From: Pseudomonas sp. R84
Lineage (GTDB): Bacteria > Pseudomonadota > Gammaproteobacteria > Pseudomonadales > Pseudomonadaceae
Length of the DNA: 64,000 bases
Reading direction: 5' to 3'
Assembly (NCBI RefSeq): GCF_009834515.1
Contig: NZ_CP019426.1
Coordinates: 6,155,501-6,219,500 of the forward strand
Below, piece after piece: positions 53,565 through 63,160 of the stretch. A model generated the notes under the pieces. The model worked only from the letters and a program-made list of their open reading frames with translations, was not told where the DNA came from and made no database searches. Numbering within the stretch: position 1 is the first letter of the stretch; the number at the start of each line of letters is the position of its first letter. The position numbers were made by a program, and so were the translations under genes.

Positions 53565-54221
53565 ATGCGCCTGGCACTCTTCGATTTGGACAACACCCTT
53601 CTGGGCGGCGACAGCGATCACGCTTGGGGCGACTATCTGTGTGAACGCGGCTTCCTCGACCCGATTGCGTACAAAGCGCGCAACGACGAGTTCTATCAGG
53701 ACTACCTGGCCGGCAAACTGGATAACGCCGCGTACCTGAACTTCTGTCTGGAGATCCTCGGCCGCACCGAAATGGCCGTGCTCGATCAATGGCACCGCGA
53801 TTACATGCGCGACTGCATCGAGCCGATCGTGCTGCCGCAGGCGCTGGAATTGCTGAAAAAACACCGCGATGCCGGCGACAAACTGGTGATCATCACCGCG
53901 ACCAATCGCTTCGTGACCGCGCCGATCGCTGTGCGTCTGGGCGTTGAAACCCTGATTGCCACTGAATGTGAAATGATCGATGGCCGTTACAGCGGGCGCA
54001 GCACTGATATTCCGTGCTTTCGCGAGGGCAAGGTGACGCGCCTGAACCGCTGGCTGAAAGAGACCGGGCATTCGCTGGACGACAGCTATTTCTATAGCGA
54101 TTCGATGAATGACTTGCCGTTGCTGGAGCAGGTGGCGAATCCGGTCGCGGTGGATCCGGATCCGAATCTGCGTGCCGAGGCGGAAAAGCGTGGCTGGCCG
54201 GTCATTACTCTGCGCGACTGA
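53565..54221 (+). CDS. HAD-IB family phosphatase
   Basis: The 218-residue protein has the nucleophile motif [12 protein letters not shown], motif II IITATN, and motifs III/IV in GKVTRLN and [14 protein letters not shown]. The family includes phosphoserine phosphatase-like enzymes and a histidinol-phosphate phosphatase type; substrate cannot be fixed from sequence alone. It diverges from rppH with 143 bases between start codons. Confidence 0.88.
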   Translation: MRLALFDLDNTLLGGDSDHAWGDYLCERGFLDPIAYKARNDEFYQDYLAGKLDNAAYLNFCLEILGRTEMAVLDQWHRDYMRDCIEPIVLPQALELLKKHRDAGDKLVIITATNRFVTAPIAVRLGVETLIATECEMIDGRYSGRSTDIPCFREGKVTRLNRWLKETGHSLDDSYFYSDSMNDLPLLEQVANPVAVDPDPNLRAEAEKRGWPVITLRD

Positions 54222-54228
54222 TATCGCT

Positions 54229-54303
54229 TTCGCGAGCAGGCTCGCTCCCACATTGGATCTGTGTCGCTCACAAATCCCCTGTGGGAGCGAGCCTGCTCGC
54301 GAA
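54229..54303. repeat. REP doublet A11 (short-spacer form)
   Basis: Units at 54229-54252 and 54280-54303 with a 27-base spacer, the same spacing and tail-to-tail order as A6; the two spacers share GTGTCG.TCACAA. Confidence 0.9.
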
Positions 54304-54326
54304 TGGGGTCGACACGGTCTCAAGCC

Positions 54327-54740
54327 TTAAACAGGCTTGGCCCCCATCAACCCGGCAATGGCGAGAAACCCGACGCCGCTGACAATCGCCAGGGCCAGAT
54401 TGAATTTCCAGTTGCCAACCCCCGTTGTCCACAGCCGATTAAGCCGCACCAACAACCACACTGCACTCAACGTGGCCACGGCATAAATCACGCTGGACCC
54501 CAGAATCCACAACTGCCCCAATGGCCAGCCAATCAGGTGCACCAGCCACCAGCCGGTGAAAGGCATGCTAAGCATACCGATCAGCATCAAACACCAGATA
54601 AACAGCCAGGGACGCTGCATCGTGCTGGCCGGCCCTTCGCTGCGATTACGCCAGGTCAGGGCGGCAAGCCCCAGCCCGCTCGCGAGTATGACCACGGTCG
54701 CCGCGACGTGAAGGACTTTCAGGGTGGTCAGGGTTTCCAT
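54327..54740 (-). CDS. DUF2269-type membrane protein
   Basis: The 137-residue protein has four hydrophobic helices (VLHVAATVVILASGLGLAAL, WLFIWCLMLIGMLSMPFTGWW, WILGSSVIYAVATLSAVWLL, LALAIVSGVGFLAIAGLMG) with a conserved His in the first. It resembles DUF2269 integral membrane proteins of unknown function. It lies 40 bases downstream of ilvA on the same strand. Confidence 0.8.
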   Translation of the reverse strand: METLTTLKVLHVAATVVILASGLGLAALTWRNRSEGPASTMQRPWLFIWCLMLIGMLSMPFTGWWLVHLIGWPLGQLWILGSSVIYAVATLSAVWLLVRLNRLWTTGVGNWKFNLALAIVSGVGFLAIAGLMGAKPV

Positions 54741-54780
54741 GTAATTCTCTTCCTTGGGCCATGCCCATCAGCGTAGCCGC

Positions 54781-56295
54781 TCAGCCAAGAAACAGCTGAT
54801 AGGCCGGGTTCTCGCTTTCATCCCAGTACGGGTAACCGATCTCCTCAAGCGCCGCCGGCACCAGATGACGCTCGTCGTGCGGCACCTGCAGGCCCGCGAC
54901 CACGCGACCGTCAGCGGCGCCATGGTTACGGTAGTGGAACATCGAAATGTTCCAGCGCCCACCGAGCTTATTAAGGAAGTTGAACAGCGCGCCCGGACGC
55001 TCCGGGAATTCGAAGCGGAACACCACTTCATCAATCACATGCGCGGCGTGCCCGCCGACCATGTGGCGGATGTGCAGCTTGGCCAGCTCGTTGTCGGTCA
55101 GGTCGACAACTGGGAAACCCTGCTCGGTCAGACTCGCCAGCAGTGCGCTGCGCGGGTCGTTTTCCGGGTGAGTCTGCACGCCAACAAAGATGTGCGCTTC
55201 GCTGCCGGTGTTGTAGCGGTAATTGAATTCGGTGATCTGACGCTTGCCGATGGCCTCGCAGAAATTTTTGAAGCTGCCGGCCTTCTCGGGGATGGTCACG
55301 GCGATGATCGCTTCGCGGCCTTCACCCAGTTCGGCGCGCTCGGCGACGTGGCGCAAGCGGTCAAAATTGACGTTGGCGCCGGAGTCGATGGCGACGAAAG
55401 TCTGGCCACTGACGCCGCGCAACTCGACGTACTTCTTGATCCCGGCCACGCCCAATGCGCCGGCAGGTTCGGTGATCGAGCGGGTATCGTCGTAGATATC
55501 CTTGATCGCCGCACAGATTTCGTCAGTGCTGACGGTGATCACTTCGTCGACGTAGTCTTTGCAGATATCGAAGGTGTGCTGGCCAATCTGCGCCACCGCG
55601 ACGCCATCGGCGAAGATGCCCACGGTCGGCAACACCACGCGCTCACCGGCGGCCATCGCCGCTTGCAGGCAGTTGGAATCGTCCGGCTCGACGCCGATGA
55701 CTTTGATGTCCGGACGCAGGTATTTGACGTACGCGGCGATACCGGCGATCAGGCCGCCGCCACCGACCGGCACGAAGATCGCGTCCAGCGGCTGCGGGTG
55801 CTGGCGCAGAATTTCCATCGCCACGGTGCCCTGCCCGGCGATGGTGTGCGGATCGTCGTACGGGTGGATATAGACGTAGCCTTTTTCATCAACCAGTTTC
55901 AGCGAGTAGGCCAACGCTTCCGGGAACGAATCACCGTGCAGCACCACTTTGCCGCCGCGCGAACGCACGCCTTCGACTTTGATCTCGGGGGTGGTCTTGG
56001 GCATGACGATGGTGGCTTTGACGCCCAGCACTTTCGCCGCCAGGGCCAGACCTTGCGCGTGGTTGCCCGCCGACGCGGTGACTACGCCACGGGCGCGCTC
56101 TTCATCGCTCAGTTGCGTCAGCTTGTTGTAGGCGCCGCGAATCTTGAACGAGAACACCGGCTGCAAGTCTTCACGCTTGAGCCAAATGTCATTGCCCAGC
56201 CGCTCGGAGAGCTGGCGAGCGTTCTGCAGCGGGGTTTCTACGGCAACGTCATAAACGCGCGAGGTGAGGATCTTTTTGACGTACTGTTCGAGCAT
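54781..56295 (-). CDS. ilvA: Biosynthetic threonine ammonia-lyase
   Basis: IlvA deaminates threonine to 2-oxobutanoate, the first step to isoleucine. The 504-residue protein has the PLP lysine in FSFKIRGAYNKL, the Ser/Asn loop SAGNHAQG, the glycine loop VGGGGLIAG, and two ACT-like regulatory domains at the C-terminus, which make it the isoleucine-inhibited type. It serves the same branched-chain pathway as ilvD. Confidence 0.96.
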   Translation of the reverse strand: MLEQYVKKILTSRVYDVAVETPLQNARQLSERLGNDIWLKREDLQPVFSFKIRGAYNKLTQLSDEERARGVVTASAGNHAQGLALAAKVLGVKATIVMPKTTPEIKVEGVRSRGGKVVLHGDSFPEALAYSLKLVDEKGYVYIHPYDDPHTIAGQGTVAMEILRQHPQPLDAIFVPVGGGGLIAGIAAYVKYLRPDIKVIGVEPDDSNCLQAAMAAGERVVLPTVGIFADGVAVAQIGQHTFDICKDYVDEVITVSTDEICAAIKDIYDDTRSITEPAGALGVAGIKKYVELRGVSGQTFVAIDSGANVNFDRLRHVAERAELGEGREAIIAVTIPEKAGSFKNFCEAIGKRQITEFNYRYNTGSEAHIFVGVQTHPENDPRSALLASLTEQGFPVVDLTDNELAKLHIRHMVGGHAAHVIDEVVFRFEFPERPGALFNFLNKLGGRWNISMFHYRNHGAADGRVVAGLQVPHDERHLVPAALEEIGYPYWDESENPAYQLFLG

Positions 56296-56442
56296 CGGAA
56301 AGCATCACTGAGCGGTTGAGCGGGACCGAGGAGTCTAACCCGGCTTTTGCCCGCACGACCACACGAATCCAGAGGTTTTAGCCGCGCTTGCGGCTATAAT
56401 GCCGGCCTTTCCGTTCTCACCTTGCCCGCTTCCGGAGCCCGC

Positions 56443-57117
56443 ATGACCCAGGATCAACTCAAACAGGCAGTGGCTCAGGCCGCCGTCGACTTCATCCTTC
56501 CGAAACTCGACGACAAGAGCATCGTCGGGGTCGGCACCGGCTCCACCGCCAACTGCTTCATCGATGCTTTGGCCCAGCACAAGGGTGCGTTCGATGGCGC
56601 CGTCGCCAGCTCCGAAGCCACTGCCGCGCGCCTCAAGGACCACGGGATTCCGGTGTATGAGCTGAACACTGTCAGCGACCTGGAGTTCTACGTCGACGGC
56701 GCCGACGAAAGCGACGCACACCTGAACCTGATCAAGGGCGGCGGCGCCGCACTGACCCGCGAGAAGATCGTTGCCGCCGTGGCCAAGACCTTCATCTGCA
56801 TCGCCGACGCCAGCAAACTGGTGCCGGTGCTGGGCGAGTTCCCGCTGCCAGTCGAAGTGATCCCGATGGCGCGCAGCCACGTCGCCCGTCAGTTGGTGAA
56901 ACTGGGCGGTGACCCGGTTTATCGCGAAGGCGTGCTGACCGACAATGGCAACATCATTCTGGATGTGTTCAACCTGCAGATCACCAACCCGATGGAGCTG
57001 GAAGCGCAGATAAATGCGATCGTCGGCGTGGTCACCAATGGCTTGTTCGCGGCGCGTCCGGCAGACCTGTTGTTGCTGGGTACTAGCGAAGGTGTGAAAA
57101 CCCTCAAGGCTGAGTAA
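56443..57117 (+). CDS. rpiA: Ribose-5-phosphate isomerase A
   Basis: RpiA interconverts ribose 5-phosphate and ribulose 5-phosphate. The 224-residue protein shows [16 protein letters not shown], the SSEAT loop, the catalytic DGADE and [15 protein letters not shown] 56443 follows TCCGGAG and gives standard length. It diverges from ilvA with 147 bases between start codons. Confidence 0.96.
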   Translation: MTQDQLKQAVAQAAVDFILPKLDDKSIVGVGTGSTANCFIDALAQHKGAFDGAVASSEATAARLKDHGIPVYELNTVSDLEFYVDGADESDAHLNLIKGGGAALTREKIVAAVAKTFICIADASKLVPVLGEFPLPVEVIPMARSHVARQLVKLGGDPVYREGVLTDNGNIILDVFNLQITNPMELEAQINAIVGVVTNGLFAARPADLLLLGTSEGVKTLKAE

Positions 57118-57156
57118 GCCCAGACTGCCCGAAATTTATGGGTAGACGAATAAACC

Positions 57157-57246
57157 TGTGGGAGCGAGCCTGCTCGCGAAAGCGCCAGTTCAGCCAACAT
57201 TTTCATTGGCTGACACGACGCCTTCGCGAGCAGGCTCGCTCCCACA
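57157..57246. repeat. REP doublet A12 (long-spacer form)
   Basis: Units at 57157-57180 and 57223-57246 with a 42-base spacer whose TCAGCCAA...TTGGCTGA arms make a perfect inner stem. Confidence 0.92.
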
Positions 57247-57263
57247 GTGTTTTGTGGTGTTGG

Positions 57264-58181
57264 TCAGGGCTGTGCTGGTTTTTTGAAGACGTAGAACAGG
57301 TTCGGCTCACTCACCAGATACAACGTCCCATCATCATCCATCGCGATGCCTTCCGCCTGCGGCACGGTCTTCTTCAAACCCTGCCGACCGCCACTGATGG
57401 ACATCGTGCTCAACGGTCGTCCACCGACATCCAGTTCCAGAATCAGCCGTGACTCATCCGACAGCGCCAATAAATGACCGCTGCGCTCGTCGTATTGCAG
57501 GCTCGACAGATCGCGCACAAACATCCCGGCGTCACGCTTGGGATCGTTGATCACATGCACCGCGTAGGACTTTTCCGGATTGAAATGCGGGAAACCGTGC
57601 ACTTCGTAGATCAGCATCGGGTTACGTTCCTTCGCAACAAACAAGCGCTTGCCTACCGAGTCATACGCCAGGCCTTCAAAACCTTTGTTGCTGGCCATAT
57701 GCACGCCGAGGGTCATCTGCTCGGCGTCCGCCGCGTCGAGGAATGTGGTGTCTGCCTCCAGGTGAATCTTGATCAACCGCTGCTGACGCTCATCAGTGAT
57801 CACATAGGTATCGGCGCTGATGTACTCGACGGCTTCCGGATCGCCAAATCCGATCAGCGCGATGCGCCGCAGGATCTTGCCTTCGAGCGACAGCTCGACC
57901 AGTTCGGAATTCTTGTTGGTCACGGTGAACAGGCTTTTGCGCACCGGATCGAAGGTCAGCGCCGAAACATCGTCGTCCAGCCCGTCAATCACTCGCGCTT
58001 CAATCTCGACGCGATACTGATCCAAGCCAATCGACTCGCTACTTTGCGGTTGCCACAGCGTGTGCAGGTTGAACCAGGCGCGTTCAAACAGGCGCATGTA
58101 TTGGCCGAGCGCGATCAATGCGATCAGGGCAATCACCGACAGGATAATCATCAGAGGTTTGGGACGGGCAAGTCGACGCAT
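57264..58181 (-). CDS. SdiA-regulated (YjiK-like) beta-propeller protein, paralogue 1
   Basis: The 305-residue protein has one N-terminal membrane anchor (PLMIILSVIALIALIALG) and an extracytoplasmic propeller-like domain with repeats such as DDVSALTFDPVRKSLFTVTNKNSELVELSL, GDPEAVEYISADTYVITDERQQRL, NKGFEGLAYDS and PQAEGIAMDDDGTLYLVSEPNLFY. This is the SdiA-regulated domain family, of unknown biochemical role. A close paralogue lies immediately upstream on the same strand. Confidence 0.85.
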   Translation of the reverse strand: MRRLARPKPLMIILSVIALIALIALGQYMRLFERAWFNLHTLWQPQSSESIGLDQYRVEIEARVIDGLDDDVSALTFDPVRKSLFTVTNKNSELVELSLEGKILRRIALIGFGDPEAVEYISADTYVITDERQQRLIKIHLEADTTFLDAADAEQMTLGVHMASNKGFEGLAYDSVGKRLFVAKERNPMLIYEVHGFPHFNPEKSYAVHVINDPKRDAGMFVRDLSSLQYDERSGHLLALSDESRLILELDVGGRPLSTMSISGGRQGLKKTVPQAEGIAMDDDGTLYLVSEPNLFYVFKKPAQP

Positions 58182-58276
58182 TCGGGCGGGCTCGGGATCA
58201 AAACAGGCGGATGAAATATCACGCCCGTCTGAACTGAAGCTTAATGGCCACTTGCCCGCAACTACAAGAGAGTCGA

Positions 58277-58357
58277 TGTAGGAGCTGCCGAAGGCTGCGA
58301 TCTTTTGATGTTGCGGTTCAGAAGATCAAGAGATCGCAGCCTTCGGCAACTCCTACA
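58277..58357. repeat. Type B palindromic repeat doublet B4
   Basis: TGTAGGAGCTGCCGAAGG to CTGCGATCTTTTGAT at the left and GATCGCAGCCTTCGGCAACT at the right, in the reverse order of B1 and B3. It lies between the two SdiA-regulated-like paralogues. Confidence 0.85.
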
Positions 58358-58376
58358 TTGGAATCGGTAAAGGCTG

Positions 58377-59300
58377 TTATTGCTGTTTTTCGAAGCGATA
58401 GAACAGGTTCGGCTCGCTGACCATGTACAGCGTGCCGGCCTCGTCCATGGTCACGCCTTCGGCGCGGGGAATGGTGTTTTTCAGGCCATTGAAGCCACCC
58501 AGCAGGGTCATGAAGCTGACTTGCTCGCCCTTCTCGTCCAGCTCCAGCAGCAGGTGCGAATCGGCGGACAGCACCAGTGTGTGCTGAGTGCGCGGGTCAA
58601 TCGCCAAGGCCGAGAGGTTGCGAATATCCAGTTCATCACTGGCGAGTTTCTGCTTGTCGCCCTTGAGGGTCTGGCTGCCATCGCTTTTCCAGGTGAACAA
58701 CGCCGGTGGACGCTCCTCACCGAGTAGCAATTGCTGATTGTGGGAATCCCAGGTAATGGCTTCGAAGGCTTTATTCTGGTCTTTCGACGGGCCGAGGTCG
58801 TATTTCGGGAAATCGGCGATGTTCAATTCGCGGGTATCGGCGTCGACCTTGACGATCGACAGCATGTGCTGGCGCTCATCGACAATCGCCATCAAGCCGT
58901 TTTCCATGACGGTCAGGCCTTCCGGATTGCTCCAGCCCACCAGCGGCATTTTGCGCAGCACATCGCCCTGCAGAGTCAGCTCGGCGAGAAACGGGTTTTT
59001 ACCCATCACTGAAAACAGCGTTTTGGTCTGCGGGTTGTACGACAGATCCGAGGCTTCGTCCTTTTCCATATCCTTCAGCGGTTTGGCGTCAATCACCACC
59101 CGATAGTCCGGCAGCCAGATGCTGTCTTTCTGCTCGGCCTGGCTTTCGAAGCGCTCCTGCAGCCAAAGCACACCGCGATCATCCCAATGCATGGCAAACG
59201 CCAAAGCGTAAGCAGCGGCAATCACCAGCACTAGCCAGACATACCAACGCAGGGCAAAACGTGAACGGCGAGTGGGTTTGAGCTGAGTTTGAGATGACAT
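58377..59300 (-). CDS. SdiA-regulated (YjiK-like) beta-propeller protein, paralogue 2
   Basis: The 307-residue protein shares the layout of its neighbour: basic N-terminus, one membrane anchor (WLVLVIAAAYALAFAM-like), YRVVIDAKPL, EASDLSYNPQTKTLFSVMGKNPFLAELTL, SNPEGLTVMENGLMAIVDERQHML, and the shared end EGVTMDEAGTLYMVSEPNLFYRFEK. The pair evidently arose by tandem duplication and has since diverged well. Confidence 0.85.
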   Translation of the reverse strand: MSSQTQLKPTRRSRFALRWYVWLVLVIAAAYALAFAMHWDDRGVLWLQERFESQAEQKDSIWLPDYRVVIDAKPLKDMEKDEASDLSYNPQTKTLFSVMGKNPFLAELTLQGDVLRKMPLVGWSNPEGLTVMENGLMAIVDERQHMLSIVKVDADTRELNIADFPKYDLGPSKDQNKAFEAITWDSHNQQLLLGEERPPALFTWKSDGSQTLKGDKQKLASDELDIRNLSALAIDPRTQHTLVLSADSHLLLELDEKGEQVSFMTLLGGFNGLKNTIPRAEGVTMDEAGTLYMVSEPNLFYRFEKQQ

Positions 59301-59453
59301 CGAGGGACGCGTTCCGAAAATTCAGGCTAAGGGTAATAGCACAAAGAGGCCGGCTCAGACGCCAGAATGAGAGGAATTATCCGTACAGGATGTGAAAAAA
59401 ACGGCAAATGGCGGGATTGCCCTGCACGTTTGCAAGGTGGATCACATAACAAA

Positions 59454-59543
59454 TGTGGGAGCGAGCCTGCTCGCGAAGACGGAGTGTCAGGCAACGATGA
59501 TGTCGACTGACCTGGCGCCTTCGCGAGCAGGCTCGCTCCCACA
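59454..59543. repeat. REP doublet A13 (long-spacer form)
   Basis: Units at 59454-59477 and 59520-59543 with a 42-base spacer containing TGTCAG...CTGAC. Confidence 0.9.
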
Positions 59544-59562
59544 GGAGATTTCAGTGTGGCGA

Positions 59563-60228
59563 TCAGCGCACGCTGCTGTTGAAGCTGCTCGCGCCGACCA
59601 GTTCGAGGACGATGTCATCGCCGACGTTCAGCGGGCCAACGCCGACTGGCGTACCGGTGAGGATCACGTCACCGGCCTGCAGCGAGAAGCAGCCGGCCAT
59701 GTGCTGGATCATCGGCACGATCGGGTTGAGCATCGCGCTGCTGTTGCCGTCCTGACGCACTTCGCCGTTGATGGTCAGGCGAATGCCGATGTCAGTCAGG
59801 TCAGCGAAGGTGCTGCCGACCACGAACGGGGCGATCACCGCCGCGCCGTCGAACGACTTGGCGATTTCCCACGGCAGCCCCTTGGCTTTCAGCTCGGCCT
59901 GCTTGTCGCGCAGGGTCAGGTCCAGCGCCGGGGCGAAACCGGAGATTGCGTCGAGGACTTCTTCACGGCTCGGCTTGGTCGACAACGGCTTGCCGATCAA
60001 CACGGCGATTTCCGCTTCGTAGTGCACCGAACCGCGCTCGGTCGGAATGGCGAAACCGCCTTCCAGCTCAACCACGCAACTGCCCGGCTTGATGAACAGC
60101 AACGGCTCGGTAGGTACCGGGTTGTCCAGTTCCTTGGCGTGTTCGGCGTAATTGCGGCCAATGCACACGACTTTCCCGATCGGGAAGTGGATGCGCGTGC
60201 CGTCGACGTACTGGTGCTGATAGCTCAT
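59563..60228 (-). CDS. Fumarylacetoacetate hydrolase (FAH) family protein
   Basis: The 221-residue protein has the FAH fold motifs: KVVCIGRNYAEHAKEL, the metal ligands in VHYEAEIAVLIGK, KSFDGAAVIAPF, and the C-terminal LQAGDVILTGTPVGVGPL. FAH-family enzymes include acylpyruvases, oxaloacetate decarboxylases and isomerases; the short single-domain form (YcgM/FahD1-like) is often an acylpyruvate hydrolase or oxaloacetate tautomerase/decarboxylase. It lies 41 bases downstream of the D-2-hydroxyglutarate dehydrogenase gene. Confidence 0.88.
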   Translation of the reverse strand: MSYQHQYVDGTRIHFPIGKVVCIGRNYAEHAKELDNPVPTEPLLFIKPGSCVVELEGGFAIPTERGSVHYEAEIAVLIGKPLSTKPSREEVLDAISGFAPALDLTLRDKQAELKAKGLPWEIAKSFDGAAVIAPFVVGSTFADLTDIGIRLTINGEVRQDGNSSAMLNPIVPMIQHMAGCFSLQAGDVILTGTPVGVGPLNVGDDIVLELVGASSFNSSVR

Positions 60229-60269
60229 TTACCGACTCCTGCCTTCATTGATTCATCAAAGATTGCCGA

Positions 60270-61664
60270 TCAAACCGCAAAAATCTTGCCCGGGTTCATG
60301 ATGCCGTTCGGGTCGAACACCGCTTTCACCGCTTTCATGTACTCGATCTCAACCGGCGAACGGCTGTAGGTCAAGTAATCGCGCTTGGTCATTCCCACGC
60401 CGTGTTCGGCGGAAATCGAGCCGTTGTACTTCTCGACGGTTTCGAACACCCACTTGTTGACGGTCGCGCACTTGGCGAAGAACTCGTCCTTGCTCAAGTT
60501 ATCCGGTTTGAGGATGTTCAGGTGCAGGTTGCCGTCGCCGATGTGGCCGAACCAGACGATTTCGAAGTCGGGGTAGTGTTCACCGACGATCGCATCGATT
60601 TCCTTGAGGAACGCCGGCACTTTCGAAACCGTGACCGAGATGTCGTTCTTGTATGGCGTCCAGTGCGAGATGGTTTCGGAGATGTACTCGCGCAGTTTCC
60701 ACAGATTGTGCAGTTGGGTTTCGCTCTGGCTCATCACGCCGTCCAGCACCCAGCCCTGCTCGACGCAATGCTCGAAGGTTTCCAGTGCGCTGTTGGCCAC
60801 TTCTTCAGTAGTCGCTTCAAATTCCAGCAGCGCGTAGAACGGGCAGTCGGTTTCGAAAGGTGCCGGCACGTCACCACGGCCGATGACCTTGGCCAGGGCT
60901 TTGTCGGAGAAGAATTCAAACGCGGTCAAGTCGAGCTTGCCCTGGAAAGCGTGCAGCACCGGCATGATCGAGTCGAAATCGGCGGTGCCAAGGACCATCG
61001 CGGTGAGGTTTTTCGGCGCACGATCGAGGCGCATAGTCGCTTCGACGACGAAACCCAGCGTGCCTTCAGCGCCGATGAACAGCTGGCGCAGGTCGTAACC
61101 CGTGGCGTTCTTGATCAGGTCTTTGTTCAGTTCGAGTACGTCGCCCTTGCCGGTGACGACTTTCATGCCGGCCACCCAGTTGCGGGTCATGCCGTAGCGA
61201 ATCACCTTGATCCCGCCGGCATTGGTGCCGATGTTGCCGCCAATCTGGCTGGAACCTGCCGAAGCGAAATCGACCGGGTAATACAGGCCTTTTTCTTCGG
61301 CGACGTTCTGCAAATGTTCGGTGACCACGCCCGGCTGACAAACGGCGGTGCGGTCGGTGAGGTTCACGTCGAGAATCTGATTCATGTAGTCGAACGACAC
61401 GACCACTTCGCCATTGGCGGCCACTGCGGCGGCTGAAAGTCCGGTGCGCCCGCCCGACGGCACCAGCGCGACCTTGTGTTCATTGGCCCAACGGACAACG
61501 GCTTGCACCTGCTCAATGGTTTTGGGAAACACGATGGCGCTGGGCGCCGGGGCGAAGTGCTTGGTCCAGTCCTTGCCGTACGCATTCAGGGAGTCGGCGT
61601 CGGTCAGGACCTTGCCAGGCTCGACCAGGGTCTTCAGTTCATCAATCAGGGCAGGACTGGTCAT
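60270..61664 (-). CDS. FAD-linked D-2-hydroxyglutarate dehydrogenase
   Basis: The 464-residue flavoprotein of the FAD_binding_4/oxidase_C class shows AIVFPKTIEQVQAVVRWANEH, the FAD loop PSGGRTGLSAAAV, QIGGNIGTNAGGIKVIRYGMTR, the metal-linked HIGDGNLHLNI, and the C-terminal EHGVGMTKRDYL. Its divergent pairing with serA matches the Pseudomonas enzyme shown to reoxidise the D-2-hydroxyglutarate made by SerA, which pulls serine synthesis forward. ATG 61664 is preferred to a start 10 codons upstream. Confidence 0.9.
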   Translation of the reverse strand: MTSPALIDELKTLVEPGKVLTDADSLNAYGKDWTKHFAPAPSAIVFPKTIEQVQAVVRWANEHKVALVPSGGRTGLSAAAVAANGEVVVSFDYMNQILDVNLTDRTAVCQPGVVTEHLQNVAEEKGLYYPVDFASAGSSQIGGNIGTNAGGIKVIRYGMTRNWVAGMKVVTGKGDVLELNKDLIKNATGYDLRQLFIGAEGTLGFVVEATMRLDRAPKNLTAMVLGTADFDSIMPVLHAFQGKLDLTAFEFFSDKALAKVIGRGDVPAPFETDCPFYALLEFEATTEEVANSALETFEHCVEQGWVLDGVMSQSETQLHNLWKLREYISETISHWTPYKNDISVTVSKVPAFLKEIDAIVGEHYPDFEIVWFGHIGDGNLHLNILKPDNLSKDEFFAKCATVNKWVFETVEKYNGSISAEHGVGMTKRDYLTYSRSPVEIEYMKAVKAVFDPNGIMNPGKIFAV

Positions 61665-61740
61665 CGACAGAACTCTCGAACAATTCATGGTCATCCTGAG
61701 AACGCTTCACGTCGCAGGAATGAGTGTTTAGCGGGGAGGC

Positions 61741-61752
61741 TATGCTAGCATA
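61741..61752. promoter_or_regulatory. Perfect 12-base palindrome between D2HGDH gene and serA
   Basis: TATGCTAGCATA is self-complementary over its full length and contains a -10-like TATGCT in both directions. It may serve as an operator or as the overlapping -10 region of the divergent promoters. Confidence 0.4.
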
Positions 61753-61868
61753 TCGACCCCGCAGGACAGTGCCCAAGGCCAGATCCGCGGAGACGACTTT
61801 CTTGTCGTCCGGGTCAGCGTCTGTTGACCATTTCCTGCCATTTTTCTCCGGGATACAGGTTTACGCAG

Positions 61869-63098
61869 ATGAGCAAGACTTCTCTCGATAAGAGCAAGAT
61901 CAAGTTCCTTCTTCTCGAAGGCGTCCACCAATCGGCTGTCGACGTCCTCAAGGCGGCGGGCTACACCAGCATCGAATACCTGACAGGTTCCTTGCCGGAA
62001 GCCCAGCTCAAGGAAAAGATCGCTGACGCTCACTTCATCGGCATTCGTTCGCGCACCCAACTGACCGAAGAGATCTTCGATCACGCGAAGAAGCTGGTTG
62101 CGGTCGGCTGTTTCTGCATCGGCACCAACCAGGTTGACCTGAGTGCTGCCCGTGAGCGCGGTATTGCCGTGTTCAACGCGCCGTACTCCAACACCCGCTC
62201 CGTTGCCGAGCTGGTGCTGGCCGAAGCGATCCTGCTGCTGCGCGGCATCCCGGAGAAAAACGCTTCCTGCCACCGTGGCGGCTGGATCAAGTCCGCAGCC
62301 AACTCCTTCGAGATCCGTGGCAAGAAACTCGGCATCGTCGGCTACGGCTCGATCGGTACGCAGCTGTCGGTTCTGGCTGAGGGCTTGGGCATGCAGGTGT
62401 ACTTCTACGACACCGTGACCAAGCTGCCACTGGGCAACGCTACGCAGATCGGCAGCCTGACCGAACTGCTGGGCATGTCCGACATCGTCACCCTGCACGT
62501 TCCGGAAACCGCTGCGACCCAGTGGATGATCGGCGAGAAGGAAATCCGCGCCATCAAGAAGGGCGGCATCCTGATCAACGCCGCGCGCGGCACCGTGGTT
62601 GAACTGGACGCCCTGGCGGACGCGATCAAGGACAAGCACCTGATCGGCGCGGCCATCGACGTATTCCCGGTGGAGCCACGCTCCAACGACGAAGAGTTCG
62701 AAAGCCCGCTACGTGGCCTCGACAACGTGATCCTGACTCCGCACATCGGTGGTTCGACCGCCGAAGCGCAAGCCAACATCGGTCTGGAAGTGGCAGAGAA
62801 ACTGGTCAAGTACAGCGACAACGGCACCTCCGTTTCGTCGGTGAACTTCCCGGAAGTGGCCCTGCCGGCTCACCCTGGCAAGCACCGCCTGCTGCACATC
62901 CACGAGAACATCCCGGGTGTGATGAGCGAGATCAACAAGGTCTTCGCCGAAAACGGCATCAACATCTCCGGTCAGTTCCTGCAGACCAACGAGAAGGTGG
63001 GCTACGTGGTGATCGACGTCGACGCCGAGTACTCGGAGCTGGCGCAAGAGAAGCTGCAACACGTCAACGGCACTATCCGTAGCCGCGTGTTGTTCTGA
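61869..63098 (+). CDS. serA: D-3-phosphoglycerate dehydrogenase
   Basis: SerA starts serine synthesis from 3-phosphoglycerate; the enzyme can also reduce 2-oxoglutarate to D-2-hydroxyglutarate. The 409-residue protein is of the E. coli type, with the substrate domain (IGIRSRTQLTEE, VGCFCIGTNQVDL), the NAD fold LGIVGYGSIGTQLSVLAEGLGM, the catalytic region PHIGGSTAEAQANIGLEV, and a C-terminal ACT domain (NIPGVMSEINKVFAENGINI) for serine feedback. ATG 61869 gives the family length. Confidence 0.96.
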   Translation: MSKTSLDKSKIKFLLLEGVHQSAVDVLKAAGYTSIEYLTGSLPEAQLKEKIADAHFIGIRSRTQLTEEIFDHAKKLVAVGCFCIGTNQVDLSAARERGIAVFNAPYSNTRSVAELVLAEAILLLRGIPEKNASCHRGGWIKSAANSFEIRGKKLGIVGYGSIGTQLSVLAEGLGMQVYFYDTVTKLPLGNATQIGSLTELLGMSDIVTLHVPETAATQWMIGEKEIRAIKKGGILINAARGTVVELDALADAIKDKHLIGAAIDVFPVEPRSNDEEFESPLRGLDNVILTPHIGGSTAEAQANIGLEVAEKLVKYSDNGTSVSSVNFPEVALPAHPGKHRLLHIHENIPGVMSEINKVFAENGINISGQFLQTNEKVGYVVIDVDAEYSELAQEKLQHVNGTIRSRVLF

Positions 63099-63115
63099 TC
63101 AAACGCTGAGCGACA

Positions 63116-63143
63116 AAAAAGGGAGCCTTCGGGCTCCCTTTTT
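63116..63143. terminator. Bidirectional intrinsic terminator between serA and the DUF4399 gene
   Basis: GGGAGCC (63121-63127), loop TTCG, GGCTCCC (63132-63138), flanked by A on the left and T on the right, so it serves both convergent genes. Confidence 0.93.
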
Positions 63144-63160
63144 CATACACGGCGAAAAGG

